Below are positions 34,711 to 42,866 of a stretch of 64,000 nt of DNA, piece by piece (position 1 is the stretch's first letter; the number at the start of each line of letters is the position of its first letter). A program made the translations under genes and the position numbers. This stretch comes from Stappia stellulata DSM 5886 (GTDB lineage: Bacteria > Pseudomonadota > Alphaproteobacteria > Rhizobiales > Stappiaceae): contig NZ_KE384083.1 in NCBI RefSeq assembly GCF_000423705.1, forward strand, positions 434,001-498,000, written 5' to 3'. A model generated the notes under the pieces. That model was not told the DNA's origin. It did no database searches and saw only the letters and a program-made list of their open reading frames with translations.

Positions 34711-35292
34711 ATGAATTCGATTTGCGTCTTTTGCGGCTCCAGCATGGGCCGGCGGCCGGACTACGAAGAGGCCGCAGCGGCGACCGGACGCGCCATCGCA
34801 TCAAGCGGCCGACGGCTTGTCTATGGCGGCGCCAAGGTCGGGCTGATGGGTGTCGTCGCCGATGCCGCCCTTGCCGCCGGCGGCGAGGTGATCGGCGTGC
34901 TTCCGATCGCGCTGGAAAAGAAGGAACTCGCGCATGAGGGGCTGACGGCGCTGCATGTCGTTTCCTCCATGCATGAGCGCAAGGCGATGATGGCGGACCT
35001 CTCCGACGGCTTCATCGCGCTTCCCGGCGGTGCCGGAACCCTGGAGGAATTGTTCGAGATCTGGACCTGGGGCCAGCTCGGCTACCACCGCAAACCCTGC
35101 GGCCTGCTCAATGTCTCGGGCTTCTACGACGGGCTGCTGTCGTTTCTCGACCTGCAGCGCGACGAGGAGTTCGTTCGCCCGGAAATGCGGGCAATGGTCG
35201 CGGTGGAAAACACGCCCGACGCATTGATCGCGGCCTTCGAACGCTACGAGGCGCCGAGGACGCCGAAGTGGATCAAGCGCAGCGAGACCTGA
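34711..35292 (+). CDS. LOG family (TIGR00730) nucleotide hydrolase
   Basis: A 193-residue protein of the LOG family, homologous to plant LONELY GUY. Such enzymes remove ribose 5-phosphate from AMP or from cytokinin nucleotides. The Rossmann-like N-terminus ([11 protein letters not shown]) and the two active-site motifs are present: [10 protein letters not shown] (Arg-Lys at 90-91) and PGGAGTLEE (105-113). Lengths match. ATG 34711 is family-like and follows the M20 gene by 67 bases in the same direction. In bacteria the biological role is mostly metabolic repair of 5'-AMP; a cytokinin role would be typical of plant-associated species and cannot be told here. Convergent with the haloacid dehalogenase gene. 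Confidence 0.92.
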   Translation: MNSICVFCGSSMGRRPDYEEAAAATGRAIASSGRRLVYGGAKVGLMGVVADAALAAGGEVIGVLPIALEKKELAHEGLTALHVVSSMHERKAMMADLSDGFIALPGGAGTLEELFEIWTWGQLGYHRKPCGLLNVSGFYDGLLSFLDLQRDEEFVRPEMRAMVAVENTPDALIAAFERYEAPRTPKWIKRSET

Positions 35293-35327
35293 CACGGCGC
35301 GCGGCGTTCACCGCCGCCGCCGTTGGG

Positions 35328-36008
35328 TCAGCTGAGCGCCAGCAGACCGTTGAGATCGCTGAGAACGGCCGCCGGCGGCAGGTCGGCGTATTCATCCGCC
35401 GTGCCGACCCGGTTCACCCACACGGTGCGGAAGCCGAAGGCGGTTGCGCCCGCGATGTCCCAGCGGTTCGACGACTGGAAGGAGACGGCCTCCGGATAGA
35501 CGCGAAAATGGTTGGTGACGATCTCGTAGACGTCCTGCCGCGTCTTGTAGGTCTTCAGCAGGTCGGTGGAAAACACCTCGTCGAGAAGATCGTCGATGCC
35601 GGCGGCACGCGCCGCCGATTCCAGCATGGCCGGCGACCCGTTCGACAGGATTGCCAGGCGGTGGCCGTCGTCCTTCAGACGCTTCAGGACGGTGGGAACC
35701 TCCGGGTAGCAGTCAAGCTTCCAGTAGGCGTCGAGAAGGCGCTTGCGCAGGTCCGCATCGCTCTTTCCGACGATGGCCATGGCGGTGTCGAGTGCCTGTT
35801 CGGTCAGCGTCCAGAAATCGAGGTAGCGGTCCATGAGGGCGCGCGTCCAGGAGTATTCCAGCTGCTTGTCGCGCCATACCGACGACAGCCGCTGCGCGTC
35901 CGGCCCAAGGTCTCCTGCATAACGGCGCACCGCTGCATGCACGTCGAAAAGCGTGCCATAGGCATCGAAGACGAAAGCGGAAATGGGCTTGGACGACGGT
36001 TGCGACAT
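35328..36008 (-). CDS. Haloacid dehalogenase, type II
   Basis: A 226-residue HAD-superfamily hydrolase of the (S)-2-haloacid dehalogenase subfamily. The nucleophile is D15 in FDAYGTLFD. Motif II is LSNGSP, the conserved Lys lies in LKTYKTRQDVYE, and motif IV is SFQSSNRWDIAGA, where SSN and WD are specific to type II 2-haloacid dehalogenases. The cap domain with YSWTRALMDRYLDFW supplies the substrate Arg and Trp. The name implies hydrolytic removal of halide from 2-haloacids, but many family members have unknown natural substrates. ATG 36008 (MSQPSSKPISAFVFD) fits. It diverges from the class IV aminotransferase across a 334-base region holding a perfect palindrome. Confidence 0.9.
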   Translation of the reverse strand: MSQPSSKPISAFVFDAYGTLFDVHAAVRRYAGDLGPDAQRLSSVWRDKQLEYSWTRALMDRYLDFWTLTEQALDTAMAIVGKSDADLRKRLLDAYWKLDCYPEVPTVLKRLKDDGHRLAILSNGSPAMLESAARAAGIDDLLDEVFSTDLLKTYKTRQDVYEIVTNHFRVYPEAVSFQSSNRWDIAGATAFGFRTVWVNRVGTADEYADLPPAAVLSDLNGLLALS

Positions 36009-36342
36009 TCGAGAGCCTCGGTTTGTTGCCGATTTTTTGTTCACCTGCCGAGCAAACAGCCATCGCAGCCTCAGGTCAATGATTTTGTGCGGCGCACAAA
36101 AACGAAGCGGGCCGGAAGGCCTCTTGCCTGGCGCACAGATCGCCAAGACAGCTGGAGACCCCGAGGGACCGCGCATTAATTCCGGAAATTGCCGACAAGC
36201 GGTCGATCCTTTTTCTGAAATGGGAGAATTCAGAACAATCCGTCTCTTTTTGACGATATGAGCGGCAGGGTCTTGACCTTGCAAAGGGATCGGCGTTCGA
36301 TCCCGATCATTCACAATTTTGAATTCAACCGAGGAGAGCGGT
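36009..36342. promoter_or_regulatory. Divergent control region with a 19-base palindrome
   Basis: Between the dehalogenase and aminotransferase starts. TTTTGTGCGGCGCACAAAA (36083-36101) is a perfect 8-3-8 palindrome, 75 bases before the dehalogenase ATG. Further right the DNA is AT-richer with TTGAC-like boxes (about 36240-36280), probably the aminotransferase promoter. GAGGAGAG at 36330-36338 is its ribosome site. No gene fits here. Confidence 0.6.
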
Positions 36343-37200
36343 ATGGCCGAGTGGTCGCAGACCTGGAACTGGATCGACGGGCAGTGGCTGGACGGCAATC
36401 CGCCGATCATGGGGCCGCGCAGCCATGCATCCTGGCTCGGATCTAGCGTCTTCGACGGAGCGCGCGGGTTCGACGGGCTGACCCCGGACCTGGACCTGCA
36501 TTGCCAGCGGCTGAACGATTCCTGTGTCGCGCTCGGCATGAAGCCGACGATGAAAGTCGGCGAGATGATCGAGCTCGCCAACGAGGGCATGGCGAAATTC
36601 GCACCGGGAACAGCGGTCTACATCAAGCCGATGTACTGGGCGGAAGGGGAAGGTCCCGGCGTTATCGCACCGAACCCGGACAGCACCCGCTTCTGCATGT
36701 GCCTGTTCGAAGCCGCCATGGCGCCCGTCGATACCGCCATCACGCTGACCCTGTCGCCGTTCCGCAGGCCGACGCTCGAGACCATGCCGGTCAACGCCAA
36801 GGCGGGATGCCTCTATCCCAACAACGCGCGCGCAATCGTCGAAGCCCGGTCGCGCGGCTTCGACAATGCCATCGTGCTCGACATGCTGGGCAATGTCGCG
36901 GAACTGACCACGGCGAATGTCTTCATGGTGAAGGACGGCGAAGTGCATACACCCGCCTGGAACGGCACCTTCCTGAACGGAATCACCCGGCAGCGCGTCA
37001 TCCAGCTGTTGCGCGATGCGGGAACGGTGGTGCACGAGCGCACGCTCGGCTACGGCGACTTCCTCGATGCCGACGAGATCTTCTCAACCGGAAACTATTT
37101 CAAGGTCGTGCCGGTCAAGCGCATCGAGGATCGCGACATGGAGCCCGGCCCGATGGCCGCCCGCGCCCGCGAGCTTTACTGGGCCTTCGCCAAGGGCTGA
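36343..37200 (+). CDS. Class IV PLP aminotransferase, branched-chain type
   Basis: A 285-residue fold-type IV PLP enzyme. The PLP lysine is K153 in PVNAKAGCLYPNNARA; other family marks are VFDGARGFDG near the start (Arg in the phosphate cup), EARSRGFDNAIVLD, GNVAELTTANVFMV (E of the cofactor pyridine contact region) and FLNGITRQRVIQLL. It is close to branched-chain aminotransferase IlvE but could be a D-amino acid or amine transaminase of the same fold. ATG 36343 has GAGGAGAG upstream; an in-frame ATG at 36319 would start before the ribosome site. Single gene, convergent with the MFS transporter, sharing a GC-rich hairpin. Confidence 0.88.
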   Translation: MAEWSQTWNWIDGQWLDGNPPIMGPRSHASWLGSSVFDGARGFDGLTPDLDLHCQRLNDSCVALGMKPTMKVGEMIELANEGMAKFAPGTAVYIKPMYWAEGEGPGVIAPNPDSTRFCMCLFEAAMAPVDTAITLTLSPFRRPTLETMPVNAKAGCLYPNNARAIVEARSRGFDNAIVLDMLGNVAELTTANVFMVKDGEVHTPAWNGTFLNGITRQRVIQLLRDAGTVVHERTLGYGDFLDADEIFSTGNYFKVVPVKRIEDRDMEPGPMAARARELYWAFAKG

Positions 37201-37214
37201 CACGCTCCGTCAAA

Positions 37215-37244
37215 CGCCCGGCGCGATCACGCGCGCGCCGGGCG
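37215..37244. terminator. Shared hairpin between convergent genes
   Basis: CGCCCGGCGCG (37215-37225) and CGCGCCGGGCG (37234-37244) form an 11-base-pair stem. It starts 15 bases after the aminotransferase stop and covers the last codons of the MFS gene. On the minus strand TTT follows. A weak, probably bidirectional terminator. Confidence 0.5.
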
Positions 37245-38408
37245 CAACGTCAGCAGAGCCGCGACGACGAGCAAGCTCGCCGCGCAGAGTGACGGCCAAA
37301 AGAAGCTTCCGGTGAGATCGGCCGCATAGCCGGCAAGCGTCGGTCCCAGCATCTGCCCCAGTCCGAAACAGGCGGTCATCAGCCCGAGCACCGTCTTCGG
37401 ATCGCCGCCCGACAGGCGCCGCGCCTCGACGAGCCCGAGCGAGGTGATGCCCATGAAGGTGCCGCCCAGAAGCACGGCCGCGAGGGCGGCGCCCGAGACG
37501 CCGGGCACCAGAACGCTTGCGGCAACGCCGACCGCTTCCATCGCGCAGGCCAGCGAAAAGGCGCGCATGCCGCCAAGCCGCGCGGCGACGCGCCCCCAGA
37601 TCCACACCGACGCGGCCGCCGACAGACCGACCGCCGCCCAGGCCGGCGTCTCGTAGACCGCAAGGGTTGGCGCGGCGCGCAAAATGCTGGTCAGGAACGT
37701 CGCGGTGACGACATAGCCGATGCCGAACAATGCATAGGCAGCCGCAAGCCGCACCAGCGCCGGAGACGGGCGCGCGGCCCGCCGGCTCGATTGCTGCGCC
37801 GCCCCCGCCTCCGCGGCCTGTCGAGCGAGCGGCTCGTCAGGCAGGACCAGACAGATCCACGCGCCTGCGCACAGCAGCGCGGCCAGCGCACCCGACCCGA
37901 TCCACTGTCCCTGCCAGGCGATGCCGCCACGTGCGAGCCCGCCCACCAGAACGGCCGACAGCGCGATGCCCACACCGACGCCGGCGAAATGCAGGGCGGC
38001 GAGCCCGGCCCGGTTCATGCGTGCCAGGCGTTCGAGCACCAGCGTGGAGGAAAACACCAGCACACCGGCGCTGACGACCCCGCCCAGAAACCGCATGAAG
38101 GCGAGAAACACCGGTCCGTCGTTCATGGCCATCGCTGCGGTCGTGCCGACGCTGGCCAGAAGACTTGCGCGAAAGCCCGCATGCACGGCCGATCTTGAAA
38201 CCGACATGGCGGCGAGCGCACCAAGCAGATACCCGAGGAAATTGGCAGAGGCGATCATGCCCGCCTGCGATGCACTCAAGGGGATCCCGCCACTCATTGC
38301 CGGCAGGATCGGGGTCAAAGCAAAGCGGCCGATCCCCATGGCGACGGCCAGCGCACACAAACCGCCAAACGCCAGTCGCAAAGCGTCGCCGTGTCCGGGA
38401 ACCGTCAT
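37227..38408 (-). CDS. MFS transporter, YbfB/YjiJ family
   Basis: A 393-residue inner-membrane transporter with about 12 helices. The N-terminal motif LAVAMGIGRFALTPILPAM is the hallmark of the YbfB/YjiJ group, and a second family feature is GYLLGALAA after the loop. Helices alternate regularly through to the C-terminus (AASLLVVAALLTL). The substrate is not known for this group; sugar or small organic efflux is a guess. ATG 38408 fits the family start; the frame is open upstream for 28 more codons without similarity. It is followed on the opposite strand by the class IV aminotransferase, and no regulator is adjacent. Confidence 0.88.
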   Translation of the reverse strand: MTVPGHGDALRLAFGGLCALAVAMGIGRFALTPILPAMSGGIPLSASQAGMIASANFLGYLLGALAAMSVSRSAVHAGFRASLLASVGTTAAMAMNDGPVFLAFMRFLGGVVSAGVLVFSSTLVLERLARMNRAGLAALHFAGVGVGIALSAVLVGGLARGGIAWQGQWIGSGALAALLCAGAWICLVLPDEPLARQAAEAGAAQQSSRRAARPSPALVRLAAAYALFGIGYVVTATFLTSILRAAPTLAVYETPAWAAVGLSAAASVWIWGRVAARLGGMRAFSLACAMEAVGVAASVLVPGVSGAALAAVLLGGTFMGITSLGLVEARRLSGGDPKTVLGLMTACFGLGQMLGPTLAGYAADLTGSFFWPSLCAASLLVVAALLTLRPARA

Positions 38409-38662
38409 GCGCGCGCCCCGAAACCGGCAGACCCGTCCTGTCCAATACAGACGGGGCGATGGAAAACGAAGGGTGCCTTCATGGATTTTCACGAAAATGA
38501 CGGTGGCGGGCGATCACATCCTAATGCGGTTGCCGGAGCCGCGATAGCGGAGAGGGAGCCGTTCGCGCATATGGCACCGGGGTCACGCCAAACGCGTTGC
38601 CCGGCGGCCTCGAGCCGAGACTTGCGGACGGGGACGAAGCCCCATCGAGGCTCTGGCCTGGA

Positions 38663-39118
38663 TCACCGTTTCAATATCATGCAGGCATTTTCGAAGGGCA
38701 TGTCCTCGTCATCCCGTGCCCGCCTCGAGATCTCGCGAAAGCCAAGCGCCTCGTAAAAGGCGACGGCCTGCGTGTTCGCGGTATAGACCTCCAGCGACAA
38801 TTCGCCTTTCAGGGTCAGTGCATGGGCGATGAGCGCCCGGCCAATCCCGTTCCCGTGGTGCCGCGGGGCGACGAATAACCCGCCGATGAACGCATCCAGC
38901 AGACTGATGAAACCGACCGGTTCCGCCCCCCGACACGCCACCCAGGTCTCGGCACCGGGCAGGTATTCGGTCTCGATCAAGCGCCGCTGCGCGAGCAGGC
39001 GCTCTTTGCCGACAAAGGCATGCGCCAGGAGCGATCCATCGAGCCAGATGCCCGACAGCCTTTCCAGATCCGTCGCGGGATCGAAGGCGCGTATCTCCGT
39101 TTCCAGGGTCATCGTCAT
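38663..39118 (-). CDS. GNAT family N-acetyltransferase
   Basis: A 151-residue single-domain acetyltransferase. The acetyl-CoA pyrophosphate loop is HHGNGIGRALI after the strand GGLFVAP, and the closing part LEVYTANTQAVAFYEALGF is typical. The N-terminus (TEIRAFDPATDLERLSGIWL) matches the first strand-helix of the YjaB/YiaC-like acetyltransferases, some of which modify proteins or antibiotics. No substrate can be given. ATG 39118 is used; an ATG two codons later is equally good. It is flanked by 250-base gaps on both sides (38409-38662 and 39119-39361) where I see no gene, so it is probably monocistronic. Confidence 0.87.
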   Translation of the reverse strand: MTMTLETEIRAFDPATDLERLSGIWLDGSLLAHAFVGKERLLAQRRLIETEYLPGAETWVACRGAEPVGFISLLDAFIGGLFVAPRHHGNGIGRALIAHALTLKGELSLEVYTANTQAVAFYEALGFREISRRARDDEDMPFENACMILKR

Positions 39119-39361
39119 GGTTCCAGATCCAAATGCGCAATCGGTTGGCCGACGCCAAGGCGCATCAGGAACCACGGCAGCGGGGTGTTGGCGACACCGC
39201 TCACTTGCACCAAAGCGGCGAGCCGAACGGCACGCCGGTGCGGAGACGCGGGCGGGACGACAAGCGCCGAAGGGCGCCTGCCGGAGGGGGCGTCGGGCAG
39301 GCGCGCGCCCGCTTGCGGCGCGTTCCCGCTGCGCGGTTCAGGAGCGCCCCGCGACACGCAT

Positions 39362-40084
39362 CTAAAGCTTGATCTGGCCGTAACGCAAAGCCTCGACGAC
39401 CGTGTGGGTCTTGTTGGAGGCATTGAGCTTGGCGCTGGCATTTTGAAGATGGGCATGGACGGTGCGCTGCGAGATGTCGAGCAGGCCCGCAATGTCGCTT
39501 GCTGTCTTGCCGAGTGCCGTGAGTTCGAGAACCCGACGCTCACGCGCGGACAGATCCCCCGGGCGCTGTGCCGATATCACGCCCAGATCGATCAGGCGCC
39601 GGAAGGCCGCGTTGCAGATCAGCTCGAGATTCGACAGCTCGATCTTGCCAGCCTCCAGATGCGAACCGCCGCCCAGCACCAGAGCCTGAAACGGATGTGC
39701 CTCGGTCACCGGAACCACCACGACACGCGTCTCGCGCCCAAGCGAGGCAAGAAGCTCGGAATGGGACATGTCGCCGTCGTTCACATCCCAGATGAACGGG
39801 CGGGAGCGCATCAGCCCCAGCATCAAAGCGCTGTCGTTGGCATCAAGCTCTGACCTCTCGATGCCGCCGGCCCGGTTGTCCGCCCAGCGGAACCGGTGCA
39901 CCAGTCCGGAAATCGGGCGGTTCGGCATCGGCAGGCCCGCTGCGAGAATATGTGTCGCCCCCAGCCTGCGGAGTTGGGTCTCGATGATATCAAAAACATG
40001 CTTGCCGGTCTGTGCATCGGCAATCGCCTGCGCCTTCGACTGCATTTCCGTAGGGTCGACCATGCGTTCCTGCCTTTCCGTCAT
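39362..40084 (-). CDS. LuxR-family regulator, solo type
   Basis: A 240-residue transcription factor. The C-terminal helix-turn-helix is a clear LuxR/FixJ domain: LSARERRVLELTALGKTASD, then IAGLLDISQRTVHAHLQNAS and KLNASNKTHTVVEALRYGQI. The N-terminal 165 residues resemble the shape of an autoinducer-binding domain but lack the usual Trp-Tyr-Asp pocket set, as far as I can see (for example FRWADNRAGG and HPFQALVLGGG). No LuxI synthase is nearby, so it is a LuxR solo that may sense another ligand. ATG 40084 is preferred; a start ten codons earlier (40114) is possible. Divergent from the YfeY-like gene across a wide intergenic region. Confidence 0.82.
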   Translation of the reverse strand: MTERQERMVDPTEMQSKAQAIADAQTGKHVFDIIETQLRRLGATHILAAGLPMPNRPISGLVHRFRWADNRAGGIERSELDANDSALMLGLMRSRPFIWDVNDGDMSHSELLASLGRETRVVVVPVTEAHPFQALVLGGGSHLEAGKIELSNLELICNAAFRRLIDLGVISAQRPGDLSARERRVLELTALGKTASDIAGLLDISQRTVHAHLQNASAKLNASNKTHTVVEALRYGQIKL

Positions 40085-40775
40085 GTCGCCAGGGCTCCGG
40101 ATGAGCCGGGACATTCTTGGCGGTCGATTCGAATCACAAATGTTGCGCCCATACCGGAGCAGGGCCCGCGCGATATCGCTGTCCCGGCAACACCGACCCG
40201 CACGCGCCGTCCGATATCCCCCCGCGGATATGTCCCGGAAAAACGCTTCACCAGACTACACCTCAGCCCCATCTCGATCCAGAATCTTTGCCAGTATCGT
40301 TGTTTTGGTCTGGATCGCCCCCATGGGGCCAGCTCTCGACCGATTCCGCCCGAAACCCCGCCCCAGCTTGCTCACGCGATCCTGCAACCCAAGTGATCTC
40401 GTTGGCAAGGCTTCACTTTTGCCGATCGCGAAACAAGAGCATAGCCCAACGATTGTGTTGATTAAATGGACCCATTATTCATTTTTGCAACCTTAGCGTT
40501 AATCGATCCTTCCGAAAACGCCTCGAATGATTCCAGAAACGCTTCAAGTCGCAGGGTCAATTCTGCCAGCCTTCCTAAAACTGACAGGCGGTTGCGAAGC
40601 GTCTCAAACAAGCTTCGCCCTGCGCCTGCCCGCCCCCGCGCGCTCATCCATGCCGGCCCCGGCAGCGGGTCTGCCCGAAGGGCTTTCGCGCCTGTTTCCC
40701 GGATGCTAAGTCCGTGCAGCGATCATGGCCCGGTCGTTCGCCGGCCAAGAGAAAGCATCCACACCAAGAGGCGAC
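40085..40775. other. Long gene-poor interval between the LuxR solo and the YfeY-like gene
   Basis: About 690 bases with no gene I can support. Composition drops in 40430-40510 (AAATGGACCCATTATTCATT, then TTAGCGTTAATCG). GAAACGCTTC-type arms recur at about 40538-40547 and nearby (GCGTCTC, AAGCTTCGC), and could be regulator half-sites. Small frames in this stretch have no ribosome sites or conserved pattern. Promoters for both flanking genes must lie here; a small RNA is possible but not shown. Confidence 0.4.
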
Positions 40776-41360
40776 ATGCGGCTTTTTCAACGGTTTTTCC
40801 CAGTTTTCGTGGTGTCGCTCCTGACAGGGGCATGTTCGCCGACTTTGGACACCGGTCCGGTTTCCGTTGCGCGAACCTCGAACATCACCCTCGTAAAGAT
40901 CACCGATGCCGGCGCAGGTGGAATCACCTCCGAGACAGCCTATTCGGAAAAAGCGGTCGCGCAGGCGCTGCCCGGCTTCACGGCCGACGGCTTCCAGTCC
41001 GCCATCGAGGACAAGACCGAATGGGCCATCGGCGCCTTCAACTCCGACGGCTTCCAGGTGCTTCAGGTCTACAAGGGATCGGGTGGACGGGTCCGCGCCG
41101 TGCATGGCGTCACCCATCACCTGCAAGGGCCCAACGGTGAACGCATCGGCATGACCTTCGCCGAAGTTGGCACCTCGCGCAGCGCTTGCCGGGTCGGGCG
41201 CAACCTTTGGCGCGGCATGGCGATCTGCAAGGCCGACGGCAGCGACAATGTCACCCTTGTCTATGCAATCTCGCAGTATGACGGTCCGTTCGACCGCCTG
41301 CCGCCCAGCGAGCAACTGAGAGAGGCCGCCATTCAGCGGATCATCTGGACCGCTCCCTGA
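40776..41360 (+). CDS. YfeY-like (DUF1131) lipoprotein
   Basis: A 194-residue predicted lipoprotein: signal with lipobox LLTGAC, lipidated C20. The mature part follows the DUF1131 plan of E. coli YfeY, a sigma-E-controlled outer-membrane lipoprotein: ITLVKITDAGAGGITSETAY (start of domain), FQVLQVYKGSGGRVRAVHG, GERIGMTFAEVG, then SACRVGRNLWRGMAICKADG with a Cys pair and the ending QLREAAIQRIIWTAP, which parallels KNWKVSKIIW in YfeY. Function is unknown. ATG 40776 has AAGAGG upstream. Presence in an alphaproteobacterium is notable because the family was described in enteric bacteria. Confidence 0.78.
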   Translation: MRLFQRFFPVFVVSLLTGACSPTLDTGPVSVARTSNITLVKITDAGAGGITSETAYSEKAVAQALPGFTADGFQSAIEDKTEWAIGAFNSDGFQVLQVYKGSGGRVRAVHGVTHHLQGPNGERIGMTFAEVGTSRSACRVGRNLWRGMAICKADGSDNVTLVYAISQYDGPFDRLPPSEQLREAAIQRIIWTAP

Positions 41361-41441
41361 CGCAAAGCGGCCCCGCCCTGGACACCAGCCGTCTCATTGC
41401 GGGACACGCCTTGCCGGCATGAGGCTTGCGTCGCATGGCGC

Positions 41442-42851
41442 ATGAGCGAGACCAGCGGCAGAAAACGGCACACACGCCGTCCCGGGACCGGACTTTCCAG
41501 GCGCGGCATGCTCCTTGGCGGGGCGGCAGCGGTTGCCGGCATGACACTGCCGGCACGCGCGGCCGTCCGGGTCGCGGACTTGCGCGGCACCATCGATGCG
41601 GCCGAATTCGGCATCCGCCCGGGTGCCGCCGACGATCAAAGCAGCCTGATGCAACAGGCGATCGACGCCGCCGCAAGGCGCGGGCGGGCGCTATTTCTCC
41701 CCGGCGGCCGCTACACGGTGGCGAACCTGCGCCTGCCGTCGGGAACAAAGCTTGTCGGCCTGCCCGGACAGACCCGCTTCGACTACCAGGGCGGCGGGCA
41801 CCTGATTTATTGCGAGAAGGCCAAGTCCGTCGGCATCGAGGGCATCCATTTCGACGGCGGCAACCGTTCCATCGGCGAATACGCCCCGGCCCTGCTGCAT
41901 TTCGCCGACTGTCAGGATGTCGCCATCGAAGGCTGCACCGTGACCGGCAGCACCAAGACGGGGCTTGCACTCGACCGCTGTTCGGGTCGCGTGGCACAGT
42001 CGACGATCTCCGGCGCGCGGCTCGCGGGTCTTCGCAGCGTCGAGGCCACGGGATTGGCGATCACCGGCAACCACGTGCACGACTGCGCCAACGGCGGCAT
42101 CCTGGTGCATCGCTGGCGCGAGGGCGACGACGGCACGCTCGTCTCAAACAACCGCGTGGAACGGATCTTCGCCCGTGACGGGGGAACGGGTCAGAACGGC
42201 AACGGCATCAACATCTTCCGTGCGCACAATGTCATCGTTCGCGGCAATCGCGTCACCGACTGCGCCTTTTCCGCCATTCGCTCCAACGGCGGATCGGGGA
42301 TCATCATCGAGGGCAATTCCTGCCTGCGCTCGGGCGAGACCGCGATCTACTCCGAGTTCGCCTTTCAGGGCGCGGTGATCGCCGGCAATCTTGTGGATGG
42401 CGGCGCCATCGGCATTTCCATCGCCAACTTCCTCGACGGGGGACGGCTTGCGACCTGCTCGGGCAACGTCGTGCGCAACATCGTCGACACCGGCCCCTAT
42501 CCGGCGGAGGTGCAGGGCTTCGGCATCGGCATCGCGGTGGAAGCGGATACCGCCCTCACCGGCAATGTGGTGGAGAACGCGGCGCGCATCGGCCTTCACA
42601 TGGGCTGGGGGCCTTACCTGCGCGACGTCACGGCAACCGCCAACGTGCTGCGCGACTGCCCCATCGGCGTCGCCGTCACCGTCGTGGAAGGCGCCGGTCC
42701 GGCCCTGATCGCGAACAACATGATCTCGGGCGCCAGCCAGGGCGCGGTGCTCGGCCATCGCTGGAAGGAAGCAACCACGGACGACCTGACGCACGGCGAT
42801 GCCGCCGCGCGCTTCCCGCATCTCTCCGTCCGCGGCAATTTCGTTCGCTGA
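41442..42851 (+). CDS. TIGR03808 family Tat-exported repeat protein
   Basis: A 469-residue protein with a twin-arginine signal (LSRRGMLLGGAAAVAG, cleavage near ARA-A) so it is exported folded. The body is a right-handed beta-helix built of short repeats: FADCQDVAIEGCTVTGS, LRSVEATGLAITGNHVHD, AHNVIVRGNRVTD, GSGIIIEGNSCLRSG. The starting segment TIDAAEFGIRPGAADDQSSL resembles pectate-lyase-type sugar enzymes, which use the same fold. This is the TIGR03808 pattern, known mainly in alphaproteobacteria and without known function. ATG 41442 is preferred to the frame's first ATG at 41397. It begins 81 bases after the YfeY-like gene and may share its mRNA; convergent with the asparaginase. Confidence 0.88.
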   Translation: MSETSGRKRHTRRPGTGLSRRGMLLGGAAAVAGMTLPARAAVRVADLRGTIDAAEFGIRPGAADDQSSLMQQAIDAAARRGRALFLPGGRYTVANLRLPSGTKLVGLPGQTRFDYQGGGHLIYCEKAKSVGIEGIHFDGGNRSIGEYAPALLHFADCQDVAIEGCTVTGSTKTGLALDRCSGRVAQSTISGARLAGLRSVEATGLAITGNHVHDCANGGILVHRWREGDDGTLVSNNRVERIFARDGGTGQNGNGINIFRAHNVIVRGNRVTDCAFSAIRSNGGSGIIIEGNSCLRSGETAIYSEFAFQGAVIAGNLVDGGAIGISIANFLDGGRLATCSGNVVRNIVDTGPYPAEVQGFGIGIAVEADTALTGNVVENAARIGLHMGWGPYLRDVTATANVLRDCPIGVAVTVVEGAGPALIANNMISGASQGAVLGHRWKEATTDDLTHGDAAARFPHLSVRGNFVR

Positions 42852-42866
42852 TCAGGCCCGCAGGGC

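Noticed and set aside
40462-40647. A 61-codon minus-strand frame in the LuxR-YfeY interval
   Set aside because: No ribosome site, no recognisable domain, ends in low-complexity text.
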